Of a stretch of 64,000 bases of DNA, positions 1-7,986 are shown one piece after another. Within the stretch, counting starts at the first letter, position 1, and every line of letters starts with the position of its first letter. The position numbers were made by a program, and so were the translations under genes. The notes beneath the pieces are model-generated. The model was not told where the DNA came from and made no database searches. It was given only the letters and a program-made list of their open reading frames with translations. Source of the stretch: Pseudodesulfovibrio thermohalotolerans (lineage in GTDB: Bacteria > Desulfobacterota > Desulfovibrionia > Desulfovibrionales > Desulfovibrionaceae); the NCBI RefSeq assembly GCF_021353295.2, contig NZ_CP120635.1:1468001-1532000 (forward strand). The letters are read 5' to 3'.

Positions 1-185
1 ACCGGGGCGTCTACGAAGATGTGTTGGTATTACAGAATGTTGTGTTTTGGTGTCGCAGAATGGGTCGCGATGCCTCGACCAGGATGGCCTCGGTGTCGTC
101 GTTTTCGAATGAGCTGGAAGGAATTGAAATTGCAATTGATCCGGATTAGTAGCAAAAATAGTCAATCTCTTGAACCGCAACCGGT

Positions 186-1178
186 GTGAAGATGGTCCGA
201 TTCCTGGCCCAGTCCGATTATCTGCGGGAGGTGCAGCGCACCTTTGGCGGCAGTGGGCACTTCGATTTTATGGAACTGTTGATCCGGATGTTGTCCGTGG
301 TCCTTCCCATGATCGCGGTCTATGTCCTGTGGCGGTACAGGCTGCTTATTCAGCTTGTGGTTGGCCGGTGGGCGGCCCGTTTGTTCAGGCGGCGCAAGCG
401 GCGCGCCGTGGAAAATTATTTGGTGTCGAAGGGCGTGGCCATCGAGGTCTGCATGTATTCCGGGGGCGGAGTGGGGCGCAAGCTGTGCGACGCCAGGGTC
501 ACCAGCGTGACCGGGGGGAGGATGCAGCTTCAGTTGCTCAATGCCAGGCCGACCCTCATCAACCTCAAGCACCAGCAGGTCGTTTGTTTCGTTAGACCTT
601 TCGCCTATTCCGGCAAGCGGATCAACGCTTTCACCACGTTGGTGGCCCATGTGGCCAAGCGGGGAGTTGTTCTCAAGGAATTAAGCCTGTTCACGCCGGT
701 GCGCTATCGGTTTATTCTACGGCGGCGGCATCCCCGCCAGAGAGTGGTTCACGAAGGCGCTGTCCGGGTCAAGGCGTGGAGCGCAAAGAAGGCGCGCACC
801 TTCTGGTTGTTCCGGCCGGACATGCAGACCGTGAACAACCCGGCCCGATACGATAGCCGTACACGTCTCGCGGTGGAGAACATCTCGGCGGGCGGCTTGC
901 GCCTGTTCATCGTCAATCCCAAGGGAGGACTTCCGCCTCTCGATCGGGGCAGCCAGCTCGTTCTGAGGGTCAGCGTTTGGAATCCCAAGACGCGCAAGTA
1001 TTCGTTCTTCACGGCCATGGGCATTGTCCGCAGCCGTTTTTCCGGGCGTCGGGGGGCCATCGGGCTCGGCATTCAGTTCATGGCCGAGGGCAAAAAAAAA
1101 GGCAACCGATACACGTGGCGTACGGTGCACGGGGAAATTCCGGCTTTGGCGCAGTTCCTGGCCGGATTGGACGAATAG
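186..1178 (+). CDS. Membrane-anchored PilZ-domain protein
   Basis: Probable cyclic-di-GMP receptor of the PilZ/YcgR type. One hydrophobic segment near residues 31-60 is followed by a very basic stretch, consistent with an inner-membrane anchor and a cytoplasmic body. The PilZ signature is split as usual: an arginine motif RRRHPRQRV at residues 179-187 and a D-x-S-x-x-G-like motif (NISAGGLRL) near residue 235. The region between the membrane segment and PilZ (about 80-170) could be a YcgR-N-like flagellar brake domain, but that is inference. The start used is GTG; an ATG two codons later is equally possible. It is convergent with the Fur gene, and the two stop codons abut. The partner or output is unknown. 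Confidence 0.75.
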   Translation: MKMVRFLAQSDYLREVQRTFGGSGHFDFMELLIRMLSVVLPMIAVYVLWRYRLLIQLVVGRWAARLFRRRKRRAVENYLVSKGVAIEVCMYSGGGVGRKLCDARVTSVTGGRMQLQLLNARPTLINLKHQQVVCFVRPFAYSGKRINAFTTLVAHVAKRGVVLKELSLFTPVRYRFILRRRHPRQRVVHEGAVRVKAWSAKKARTFWLFRPDMQTVNNPARYDSRTRLAVENISAGGLRLFIVNPKGGLPPLDRGSQLVLRVSVWNPKTRKYSFFTAMGIVRSRFSGRRGAIGLGIQFMAEGKKKGNRYTWRTVHGEIPALAQFLAGLDE

Positions 1179-1610
1179 CTACTTTTTGCGGCACTCCGAG
1201 CAGACGCCGTAGAGGTACATCTTGTGGCGTTGCAGGGTGAAGCCGTGTTTTTCGGCGAGCTGTTCCTGGCGGTGTTCGATGATCTCGTCCACGATCTCGA
1301 TGTTCTTGCCGCATCGTTCGCAAATGAGATGGTCGTGGTGATCCTTGCCGTAGCTGGATTCGTAACGGGTAACGCCGTCCGCGAAGTCCAGCGGCTCGAT
1401 CAGCCCGGAGTCGCTGAGAAGCTTGAGAGTCCTGTAGACCGTGGCCTGTCCGATGGAGGCATCCCGTTTTTTGACGAGAGCGTAAAGTTCCTCCGAGGAG
1501 AGGTGGTCGTTTTTCTTGAGCAACGTGTCAAGAATGATGCGCCGCTGGGGCGTCATCTTCAGGTTTTCGTTGGCCAGATACTCGGCAAAAACATCTTGCG
1601 GGGCTTTCAT
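1179..1610 (-). CDS. Fur-family metalloregulator
   Basis: Transcription factor of the Fur superfamily (143 aa, normal length). It has an N-terminal winged helix with the recognition segment TPQRRIILDTLL and the helix around QATVYRTLKLLSDSGLIE. These are followed by the metal-binding HHDH motif near residues 90-93 and two C-x2-C pairs (CERC, CSEC) expected to hold structural zinc. The features fit Fur or PerR equally well; I cannot choose between iron and peroxide sensing from sequence alone. It is a single gene, transcribed toward the PilZ gene. Confidence 0.9.
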   Translation of the reverse strand: MKAPQDVFAEYLANENLKMTPQRRIILDTLLKKNDHLSSEELYALVKKRDASIGQATVYRTLKLLSDSGLIEPLDFADGVTRYESSYGKDHHDHLICERCGKNIEIVDEIIEHRQEQLAEKHGFTLQRHKMYLYGVCSECRKK

Positions 1611-1735
1611 GAAATATCCCGTCGTTTTGTTTAAAATTCAGTCAATTCCTTACATACGGGAAGCTTATGAAGGTGTCAAATAGGAATGCAATCGGCGGGA
1701 AATAACCATCTCACGGCCCGATCCCCTTTTGTTTC

Positions 1736-1764
1736 TTGACATTCCGGAAGACGGTTCCTACAAA
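1736..1764 (+). promoter_or_regulatory. Sigma-70 promoter of tRNA-Ser
   Basis: A perfect -35 box TTGACA (1736-1741), a 17-nt spacer and TACAAA (1759-1764) lie 44 nt before the tRNA. The match and spacing are good, but no experimental support is available. Confidence 0.6.
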
Positions 1765-1807
1765 CGATTTCCTGCAAATCGGCGTTCCAACCCGCGCCGA
1801 CCCACCC

Positions 1808-1899
1808 GGAGAGGTGGCAGAGTCCGGTTTAATGCGCTGGTCTTGAAAACCAGAGGCGGTGCGAGCCGTCCGGGGGTTCGAATCCCTCCCTCTCCGCCA
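1808..1899 (+). tRNA. tRNA-Ser (anticodon TGA)
   Basis: A full cloverleaf can be drawn. The acceptor stem is GGAGAGG/CCTCTCC (1808-1814 with 1889-1895). The anticodon stem is CTGGT/ACCAG with the seven-base loop CTTGAAA, anticodon TGA at 1844-1846. A long variable arm typical of class II tRNAs and a T-loop GTTCGAATC are present. The discriminator is G1896, and CCA is encoded at 1897-1899. Confidence 0.97.
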
Positions 1900-1934
1900 T
1901 ATTTCTGTCCGACAAAGCTAAAGGACGTTCAGAT

Positions 1935-1957
1935 AGCCCCTAGGAATAGGGGCTTTT
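1935..1957 (+). terminator. Terminator after tRNA-Ser
   Basis: A 7-bp stem AGCCCCT/AGGGGCT (1935-1941 with 1948-1954), a 6-nt loop and a short T run 36 nt after the tRNA. Confidence 0.7.
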
Positions 1958-1998
1958 CTTATGGCGTTTGCCATAGAGGGCGTCTTTCTGGGGATAGG

Positions 1999-2030
1999 AA
2001 AAAAGGCGGCCTTTGGTAGGCCGCCTTTTT
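1999..2030. terminator. Bidirectional terminator between tRNA-Ser and sulP
   Basis: A hairpin with arms AAAAAGGCGGCC and GGCCGCCTTTTT around a short loop gives A/T tracts on both sides, so it can stop transcription from either strand. It lies between the converging tRNA and SulP transcripts. Confidence 0.8.
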
Positions 2031-2077
2031 GATGGTCCGGTATGTGTCGTTTGGCGTGGAGTCGGTTTCGCTTTGGA

Positions 2078-3811
2078 CTACGGGCGTTGCATGGTCAGCC
2101 TGGGGGCTGTTTGTCTGGCTCTGGGGGTGGCTGTTGTTTCCGATTGCGCCGGTGCTCCGACGAGGCATTTCGCGCGGAACAGTGCGGACGGGTAGTCGGC
2201 ACAGACGTTCTCGGGGCCGACGAGAGCCTTGGTTCCCATGGCGTGGAGCACGCGGCGAACGCCCTCGTTGATGTCCGCGAGGACAACGGTCGTGCCGGTC
2301 CGGTGCGCCTTCTGAATGACGTTTTCCAGCGCCTCAATGGCCGTCGCGTCGATGTGGTTGACGTGGCTCAGCTTGATGATGAGCACCTTGGGCGGCGTCC
2401 GGGTGAATTGCATGATGTCGATGAACCGTTGGGCCATGCCGAAGAAGAACGGGCCGTCGACTTCGTAGCTGGCGATTTGGTCATTGTAGTTGGAATCGGG
2501 AAGGGTGTCGGATTCCTTCCCCATGGGGACTTCGCAGACGCTGCCCACTTCGCTCATGCGTTTCATGAACAGCAGAGCGGCAAGCACCACGCCGACCTGC
2601 ACCGCGACCGTCAGGTCGACGAATACCGTCAGCGAGAAGGTAATCAGCAGGACCAGGGAGTCGGCCTTCGGGGCGTGCAGCAGACGCTTGAAGCGGTGCA
2701 GTTCGCTCATGTCCCAGGCGACGAAGGTTAGGATGGCGGCCAGGCTCGCGAGCGGAATGTGGTACAGCAGCTTGGAGCAGAACATCAGGAAAATCACGAG
2801 AGTAATGACGTGAATGATGCCTGAGACCGGGGAATAGGCTCCCGCGCGGATGTTGGTGGCGGTGCGGGCGATGGCACCGGTAGCGGGGATGCCGCCGAAC
2901 AGTGCCGAAGCGATGTTGGCGAAGCCCTGGGCCACCAGTTCCATCGAAGGGTTGTGCCGTTTTCCGGTCATGCCGTCCGCCACGACCGCGCTGAGCAGGG
3001 ATTCGATGCCCGCGAGAAGCGCGATGGTCAGGGATTCCGGCAGCAGCACGCGGATGGATTCGAGGCTGAACGCGGGATATTGCAAATGGGGCAGCTCTGC
3101 GGGGATGCCGCCGAAATGGGAACCGATGGTTTCGATGGGCAGGTGCAGCACCCAGGTAGCCAGGGTGGCGAAGAAGATGCCCACGATGTGCGCGGGAAGT
3201 CTGGGGACAAACTGCCGCACCAGAATCATGATTGCGAGGGTGCCGAGACTGACGCTCAGGGCGGCTCCGCTGAAGGTCGGAAGCGCGTTGGCGCAAGCGG
3301 CGAGCCTGTCAAGAAATCCGGACGGCACGGAGGTCAGGCCGAGGCCGAAAAAGTCCTTGATCTGTGTGGTCACGATGAGCAGCGCAATGCCGGTCGTGAA
3401 GCCGGTGACGACCGGATAGGGGATAAATCGCAGGAACTGTCCGAAATTGAAGATGCCCATGAGCACCAACAGTGCGCCCGCCAGGAGCATGGTCACGACC
3501 AGCCCTTCGTATCCGTGCCGGGCGATGACGCTGGCCACGATGACAACGAAGGCGCCGGTGGGGCCGCCGATCTGGAAACGCGAACCGCCAAAGACGGAAA
3601 TGATGAAACCGGCAACGATGGAGGTGAACAGCCCCTGTTCAGGGGTTGCTCCGGAGGCGATGGCGAACGCCATGGCCAAGGGCAGGGCCACAATGCCCAC
3701 TGTTACGCCGGAACCCAGGTCCCGGGCAAGATTGTTGATGGAATAGCCTTCCCGAGTGGAAGACCACAGAGCGGGAATGAGATCCGCGCTGAAATACTTT
3801 GCAAAAGACAT
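2078..3811 (-). CDS. SulP-family anion permease with STAS domain
   Basis: Inner-membrane secondary transporter of the SulP (SLC26) family, about 577 aa, normal length. A hydrophobic transmembrane core covers roughly residues 35-410. It begins with the family's typical glycine/alanine-rich segment (GIVALPLAMAFAIASG). A cytoplasmic STAS domain follows at about 460-560. Members carry sulfate, bicarbonate or other anions; in a sulfate reducer sulfate is attractive, but the substrate cannot be read from sequence. I chose the ATG with the GGGGAC ribosome site rather than a GTG 12 codons upstream. It is monocistronic, with its own promoter. Confidence 0.88.
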   Translation of the reverse strand: MSFAKYFSADLIPALWSSTREGYSINNLARDLGSGVTVGIVALPLAMAFAIASGATPEQGLFTSIVAGFIISVFGGSRFQIGGPTGAFVVIVASVIARHGYEGLVVTMLLAGALLVLMGIFNFGQFLRFIPYPVVTGFTTGIALLIVTTQIKDFFGLGLTSVPSGFLDRLAACANALPTFSGAALSVSLGTLAIMILVRQFVPRLPAHIVGIFFATLATWVLHLPIETIGSHFGGIPAELPHLQYPAFSLESIRVLLPESLTIALLAGIESLLSAVVADGMTGKRHNPSMELVAQGFANIASALFGGIPATGAIARTATNIRAGAYSPVSGIIHVITLVIFLMFCSKLLYHIPLASLAAILTFVAWDMSELHRFKRLLHAPKADSLVLLITFSLTVFVDLTVAVQVGVVLAALLFMKRMSEVGSVCEVPMGKESDTLPDSNYNDQIASYEVDGPFFFGMAQRFIDIMQFTRTPPKVLIIKLSHVNHIDATAIEALENVIQKAHRTGTTVVLADINEGVRRVLHAMGTKALVGPENVCADYPSALFRAKCLVGAPAQSETTATPRARQTAPRLTMQRP

Positions 3812-3928
3812 AAACGTCCCCAATGGCAGTGTTTCGCCGATGGGCACAGGCAGGTCCGGCCAATCCGACTCTGCGGTCGGGCCATGTCTGGAGGCTCATA
3901 AAAGGCAGGTTGAAAAAAACAGCCAACC

Positions 3929-3957
3929 CCAATAGTAGGGGTGAGTTCCGCTGTCAA
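3929..3957 (-). promoter_or_regulatory. Sigma-70 promoter for sulP
   Basis: Read on the minus strand: TTGACA (3957-3952), a 17-nt spacer, TATTGG (3934-3929). It would give a 5' leader of roughly 110 nt before the SulP ATG. Confidence 0.5.
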
Positions 3958-4378
3958 GGCGAATCGTGTTTGGCGAATCGTTCCTGTTTACAGACGGTTC
4001 CGCCAGTCTGTTGTTTTCCCTTTCCGTTCAAAAGGGAAACCGTCCGGTTTTCGCGGTGGCTCAATGTTCGCCTGGAACACGGTTTCGTTTCATGGCGGGA
4101 ATGTGTGTTTCCGGTGAAATCTCGTTGGTTTTCGGGGTGCCGATTCACTCGGTAACATATGGGAATGGAGCTAAAAGTCTGTCCGGCATGTGCTTCCGGC
4201 ATTGAAGACCTTTCAAGACCTCTGTTGTCTTTGGGGAGCTGGGCCGCCGTCTGTCTGCTACATGGGGAGGGCACTCCGGGCTAAAAGGCGCGCGCGTGCA
4301 CCGGAAATCGCGGCCGGAGTTCGTCTCCGCCCGGATTCACGGCTTTGCTGTTTGCCTTCGACCGGGATGATTCGGCCG
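3958..4378. other. Intergenic region without recognisable gene
   Basis: About 420 nt between the sulP promoter and the end of the sulfite-oxidase-like gene. ORFs here lack ribosome sites and recognisable protein features. The one clear structure is an inverted repeat TTTCCCTTT/AAAGGGAAA at 4015-4039 with a 7-nt loop. It has no T tract and no known role. Confidence 0.5.
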
Positions 4379-5077
4379 TCAGCGGGAATACCGTTCCTCT
4401 TTCCACGGATCGGCGGAGTTGCTGTATCCGCGTTTTTCCCAGTATCCCAGTTCGTCCCGTGAGACGACTTTCAAGCCTTCCACCCACTTGGCGCTCTTGT
4501 AGAGGTATCTGTCGGGGACCACAGCCCGTACAGGGGCACCGTTGGGGCGGGGCAGCGGGTTGCCAGAGAGGGTGTGCGCCAGGAAGACGTCGGCCTTTCG
4601 CGTGTCAGCGAGCGGTATGCTCGTGGTGTAGCCGTGAGCAGCTTCGATGACGACGAATCCCTTGTCGATTTTGGGCCGTGCGCGGTCCAGGAGGGTGGAG
4701 AGAAGGACGCCGCGCCAGGATGAATCGAGCAGGGTCCAGCCGGTCACGCAGTGGATGTCGCAGGTGACGTCCGATTGCTCGAACTGCATGAATTCCTTGA
4801 AATCGATTGTGTAGGGGTGCTCGACTTCACCATGGACGCGCAGGCGGAAATCCTCGATGCGGGGGGAGCCGGGTTTGCCGCCCATGTCCTCGATGAGTTC
4901 AATGGCTGTCTGGCCCGGTGGGATCCGGGGCTTTCCGTCTGCCCGGAGCTCCTCGGCAAGGCTTTTTTGTCTGGCTTCCGTAACCGTGGCGAACAGGCCC
5001 GGCAGTCCGATGTTGACTACGGTTCCGGCCGCGACGGCCAGAAACAGGCGTCTGGAGAGTTTGTTGTCTTCTTTCAT
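4379..5077 (-). CDS. Tat-exported sulfite-oxidase-family molybdopterin protein (MsrP-like)
   Basis: Periplasmic molybdopterin enzyme of the sulfite oxidase/MsrP family, about 232 aa. The start chosen has a strong AAGGAG site 7 nt upstream. It exposes a twin-arginine signal ([13 protein letters not shown]) at residues 6-18 that a longer start would bury. The putative molybdenum-ligating cysteine is in [10 protein letters not shown], and the HGYTTSIPL and APVRAVVPD segments are typical of the fold. MsrP proteins repair oxidised periplasmic methionines with electrons from the haem membrane protein MsrQ. No MsrQ is present nearby, so the electron donor and substrate are open. The upstream neighbours are redox proteins in the same orientation (184-nt gap). 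Confidence 0.82.
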   Translation of the reverse strand: MKEDNKLSRRLFLAVAAGTVVNIGLPGLFATVTEARQKSLAEELRADGKPRIPPGQTAIELIEDMGGKPGSPRIEDFRLRVHGEVEHPYTIDFKEFMQFEQSDVTCDIHCVTGWTLLDSSWRGVLLSTLLDRARPKIDKGFVVIEAAHGYTTSIPLADTRKADVFLAHTLSGNPLPRPNGAPVRAVVPDRYLYKSAKWVEGLKVVSRDELGYWEKRGYSNSADPWKEERYSR

Positions 5078-5260
5078 GAAATCTCCTTGGCGGAGTTGAG
5101 CGTTACGGAGACGTGGGCGAACGACCGCGTTCACCCTTCCCGGGCCGTGCGCATGGTCGAGAATCCACCACTCTCGTAAATTATCAAAGAGCGGTTTGAA
5201 GAACAAGAAGGAATCATTCCCGCTTCTCTGCACAGCGTTTTTCCCGTGCGAGCCGCATCC

Positions 5261-5602
5261 TTAGACGGTGATGAGTGTCTTCTCGTCGCGGAGGATCTCA
5301 GTCAGGGGATAACCCCAGAGAATGACCTCCATGTCGAGATCCTGGAGCGCCTTCTTGACGCCGAGCCGGTCGGCGCACGCCTCGCACGCGCTGAACTCGA
5401 CGCCTTCCCGCTGGGCTTCGCGCACCAGGTCCCGGATGGTTTCGTTTTCGGCGACCAGCTTGGCGGTCGCACCCCAGACGATGACCCTGACCCGCTTCCA
5501 CCAGCCGCGCATTGCGGACGCTTTGGCGTACATTAAAACCATCAGTTCCGAGGTCACCGGGTCGGCGTTGGTCCAGAGAATATTCAGTGTGTCTTTACTC
5601 AT
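5261..5602 (-). CDS. DsrE-like small cytoplasmic protein
   Basis: 113 aa, resembling the DsrE/DsrF-like superfamily. It has an N-terminal strand with TNADPVTSELMVLMYA, a RVRVIVWGATAKL strand, and a CEACADRLGV segment where family members carry the functional cysteine. DsrE-type proteins shuttle sulfur or act as small accessory proteins; a specific role here is not established. AAGGAG precedes the ATG. It begins 37 nt after the peroxiredoxin-like gene and is probably co-transcribed with it under the divergent TetR regulator. Confidence 0.7.
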   Translation of the reverse strand: MSKDTLNILWTNADPVTSELMVLMYAKASAMRGWWKRVRVIVWGATAKLVAENETIRDLVREAQREGVEFSACEACADRLGVKKALQDLDMEVILWGYPLTEILRDEKTLITV

Positions 5603-5638
5603 GGGAGTTCTCCTTATTTAGATTTGTCGGAGCGCGAA

Positions 5639-6289
5639 CTATCGTTCGAGTTGGTCCAGGGCATCCAGAACGTCCGCCGGTTCGGCTCGCACGGTGTAGT
5701 CCGGGTCGACAAAGGCGTAGGCGATGGTGCCGTCGGTATCGACCACGAAGGTGGCGGGCAGGGGCAGAGTGAACCGGCCCGGTCCGTTGTGCTTTTCAAG
5801 CTCCAGGCCGAACTTGCCGTAGACCTCGCGCAGTTCGTCGGAAAGGGTGAAGGCGATGCCAATTTCATGAGCGTATCGGGAGTCCTGGTCGGATAGGACT
5901 TCATAGGCCAGGTCATTTCGTTCCGAAGTGGACAGGGAGCTGTCGGGAAGTTCGGGAGAGATGGCCACCAGGGTTGCCCCTCTTTTTCGGATCTCGCCCA
6001 GCACCTCTTGGTAGGCGCGCAGTTCGAGGTTGCAGTAAGGGCACCAGCCACCCCGGTAGAAGACGATGACCGTCGGGCCTTTTTCCAATAGCTCACCAAG
6101 GCTTTTGGGGATGCCGCTCTGGTTTGGAAGCGTGAAGGCGGGGAGCGGCTCTCCCTTTTTCGGGGCTTGTTGCGCCAGTCCGGCTTTGACGAGCCGGTCC
6201 AGTTCGGCGTCCATGATCTTGCGAGCGTTTTGCGGAATTACCTGTCCGCTTTGCGCCTTGGTTTCCGCGAGTTGTTTCTTGAGCGACAT
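5639..6289 (-). CDS. Peroxiredoxin-like thiol oxidoreductase (AhpC/TSA family)
   Basis: Thioredoxin-fold protein of about 216 aa. The active-site segment GGWCPYC near residue 100 gives a C-x2-C pair, which is more thioredoxin-like than the single peroxidatic Cys of classical AhpC. The following ELRAYQEVLGEIRKRGATLV and FVVDTDGTIAYAFVDPDYT segments are characteristic of the AhpC/TSA redoxin group. The chosen ATG has GGAGAA upstream; an in-frame start 16 codons earlier falls in the regulatory region. It is divergent from a TetR regulator with two palindromes between them, suggesting induction by an oxidant or electrophile. Confidence 0.85.
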   Translation of the reverse strand: MSLKKQLAETKAQSGQVIPQNARKIMDAELDRLVKAGLAQQAPKKGEPLPAFTLPNQSGIPKSLGELLEKGPTVIVFYRGGWCPYCNLELRAYQEVLGEIRKRGATLVAISPELPDSSLSTSERNDLAYEVLSDQDSRYAHEIGIAFTLSDELREVYGKFGLELEKHNGPGRFTLPLPATFVVDTDGTIAYAFVDPDYTVRAEPADVLDALDQLER

Positions 6290-6336
6290 GGTGTTCTCCG
6301 GATTGTTCAGAGGTTGGGTTGACAGTGCAGCATTCA

Positions 6337-6404
6337 ACTTGAATGCTCATTAAAGTTATAAATTGGGCAAAACCTTGTCAATCTCTTTTTGAATGCTTAT
6401 TCAA
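6337..6404. promoter_or_regulatory. Two TetR-type operators and overlapping divergent promoters
   Basis: Palindrome 1 (6337-6356) has the form ACTTnAATGnnCATTnAAGT. Palindrome 2 (6389-6404) is TTGAAT-GCTT-ATTCAA. Both contain GAATGC and are centred about 50 bp apart. Between them, TTGTCA (6375-6380, plus strand, 17 nt before TATTCA) and TTGACA (6381-6376, minus strand) overlap. One regulator could therefore block both directions. Assignment to the adjacent TetR protein is inference from position. Confidence 0.6.
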
Positions 6405-6464
6405 GTTGAGTGACCGGGCGTTTCGTGGTCACATGTCCGTGCGGACGGAGGAGGACGTACTTCA

Positions 6465-7037
6465 ATGGCAAAAGCGCAATATGACAGGGACGAAATTCTC
6501 GACAAGGCTGTCGATCTGTTCTGGAGCAACGGCTTCAGCGGGTCGTCCATGCAGCAGGTCGTGGAGGCCACCGGGCTGAAGCCCGGCTCCATTTATTTTT
6601 CCTTCGGCAACAAGGAAGCGTTGTTCACGGAGGCGGTGGAGAAGTACGCCCGGGACGGCATCGCCCGTATTCGGGAGACTTTGGACAACGCCCCGAGCGT
6701 TGGGGAAGGGCTCTGCCTGCATCTGGAACGGTTTGTCCGGGAAGCCTCCGAGGACGGCTATCGCAGTTGTTTTCTCGTAAAGACGCAGTTGGAAACGGCG
6801 GGGCTGGCCGATGGCCTGCATGAGTGCGCGGCCGCAAAGCTGCGGGAAATCGAGGCGCTGTTCCAGAGTTATCTTGAAAGGGAGTATGACGAGGAGTTGA
6901 GCCGCGACCGGGCCGCCAGCATCATGCTCCATATTTTCGGGATGCGAGTGTATGGTTATCGCCGGAACGCCGCCGAGCGTATGCGAAGGGCCTTGCGGGA
7001 GGGACTGTCGTGGCTCCCCTGGACCGACATCCAGTGA
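6465..7037 (+). CDS. TetR/AcrR-family transcriptional regulator
   Basis: 190 aa, normal for TetR proteins. The N-terminal DNA-binding domain (about residues 8-55) has the usual order ILDKAVDLFWSNGFSGSSMQQ, VVEATGLKPGSIYFSFGNKEAL. The C-terminal ligand domain contains two cysteines (SCFLVK around residue 104 and HECAAAK around 123) that might sense oxidants; this is speculation. It probably represses itself and the divergent peroxiredoxin/DsrE operon through the palindromes in the shared intergenic region. Confidence 0.88.
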   Translation: MAKAQYDRDEILDKAVDLFWSNGFSGSSMQQVVEATGLKPGSIYFSFGNKEALFTEAVEKYARDGIARIRETLDNAPSVGEGLCLHLERFVREASEDGYRSCFLVKTQLETAGLADGLHECAAAKLREIEALFQSYLEREYDEELSRDRAASIMLHIFGMRVYGYRRNAAERMRRALREGLSWLPWTDIQ

Positions 7038-7139
7038 CGAAGCCGATGATTTTGTAAAGCGGACCGCGATCGCCGCGCGCATGGTACGGCGTCTCCGGGG
7101 TTGCGGTCCCTCTGTCCAGCCTGGCGGGACGATGAAAGT

Positions 7140-7164
7140 CCCGCCCTCCCGGACGGAGGGCGGG
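7140..7164. terminator. GC-rich hairpin after tetR
   Basis: A 10-bp stem CCCGCCCTCC/GGAGGGCGGG (7140-7149 with 7155-7164) lies between convergent genes. The T tract is poor on both sides, so it may be a weak terminator or just a transcript end structure. Confidence 0.45.
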
Positions 7165-7192
7165 GTGCTTTCGAGGCGTTATCTTCGTTCCT

Positions 7193-7477
7193 TCAGATGG
7201 TGAAGTCGATGACCGCGCCCTTGGCGTAGGGGCCGAGAACGTCGGTCTGGAAGTTGTAGCTTTGAGCCAGGCCCGCCTTGTCCTCCGACGAGGAGCCCGG
7301 ATTGATGTAGTCCAGTGTCTTGGATACGAGCGATGCCTCGGCGGAGACCTTGTCCACCGGGGCGAGGCTCGGGCCGCTGTCGTTCATGTAGTCCAGGGTC
7401 TCGGACACCACGGCCGCGCCGAACGTCTGCCGATCGAAGGGCGAGTAGCTTCCGAGGCCGCCGATTGCCGTGGTCAT
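7193..7477 (-). CDS. Small hypothetical protein with duplicated TLDYxN motif
   Basis: 94 aa, function unknown. The ATG chosen lies 6 nt after AGGAGG; an ATG two codons upstream is too close to that site. The protein has an internal repeat: VVSETLDYMND near residue 25 and LVSKTLDYINP about 27 residues later. It has no signal peptide or membrane segment. The N terminus is glycine/serine-rich and the C terminus hydrophobic (AKGAVIDFTI). The strong ribosome site and the repeat support a real gene. Confidence 0.6.
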   Translation of the reverse strand: MTTAIGGLGSYSPFDRQTFGAAVVSETLDYMNDSGPSLAPVDKVSAEASLVSKTLDYINPGSSSEDKAGLAQSYNFQTDVLGPYAKGAVIDFTI

Positions 7478-7614
7478 AAGCATCCTCCTGCCGTCTGGAC
7501 GAAAATAACGCCTATCCGCTCAATCGGAATTTTGCTGCACATCTTTAGGGGCGACAGGGAAAAATATTGCCCAATGAATACACCTGTGTGTATGGTGGCG
7601 ATAGGAGGGCCCCC

Positions 7615-7803
7615 ATGCGTATCGAACCTGTATGGCTGATCGTTGCCGCCGTCATCAGCGGTCTGGTCGGCGTGGTGCTGTACCGCTGGCAGCGGCCGCC
7701 GCTGGCGAAGCGCTACGTGTGGATCACCATTTTCGGGACCCTGTTTGCCATGTATTACATACTGAACGTGTTGTTCGGGAGCGGCCGCACGGGCTGGCCC
7801 TGA
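7615..7803 (+). CDS. Small two-helix membrane protein
   Basis: 62 aa, not recognised. AGGAGG ends 6 nt before the ATG. Two hydrophobic segments (about residues 6-22 and 33-50) are separated by a basic loop containing YRWQRPPLAKRY, giving a probable hairpin topology. It is followed within 20 nt by two even smaller membrane ORFs, which suggests a micro-operon. No known family can be assigned. Confidence 0.55.
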   Translation: MRIEPVWLIVAAVISGLVGVVLYRWQRPPLAKRYVWITIFGTLFAMYYILNVLFGSGRTGWP

Positions 7804-7821
7804 GGCGGATACGGAGGGATT

Positions 7822-7917
7822 ATGGACAGGACATTGATGCTGGCCGCGGCCGTGGCGGCAGGTGTGGGCGTGGCCGCGGCGATCATTTGGAAGTTCAAGT
7901 CGCGCTGCCTGCCGTGA
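7822..7917 (+). CDS. 31-residue putative single-pass membrane protein
   Basis: An ORF of 31 codons preceded by GGAGGG, 4 nt before the ATG. It encodes an Ala/Val/Gly-rich helix (LMLAAAVAAGVGVAAAIIW) followed by a basic tail KFKSRCLP, the layout of a small single-pass protein. Its start follows the 62-aa membrane gene by 18 nt. Function unknown. Confidence 0.45.
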   Translation: MDRTLMLAAAVAAGVGVAAAIIWKFKSRCLP

Positions 7918-7986
7918 ATGCTGATGTATGCATCCATCGGCGCAGGCGTCGCCGTATTCTTTTTTCTCCAATATCTCTTCGGCTAG
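7918..7986 (+). CDS. 22-residue putative membrane peptide
   Basis: Its ATG directly follows the TGA of the 31-codon ORF (TGAATG), so it could be read by translational coupling; there is no separate ribosome site. The peptide is hydrophobic (YASIGAGVAVFFFLQYLFG). The stop overlaps the convergent mazG stop by 3 nt. It could be chance, so this is a low-confidence call. Confidence 0.25.
   Translation: MLMYASIGAGVAVFFFLQYLFG

Noticed and set aside
1..185. Left-edge sequence before the first gene
   Set aside because: No complete frame, ribosome site or RNA structure; probably the end of an intergenic region.
3954..4274. Short frames between sulP and the sulfite-oxidase-like gene
   Set aside because: No ribosome sites, low-complexity translations and no similarity to anything recognisable.
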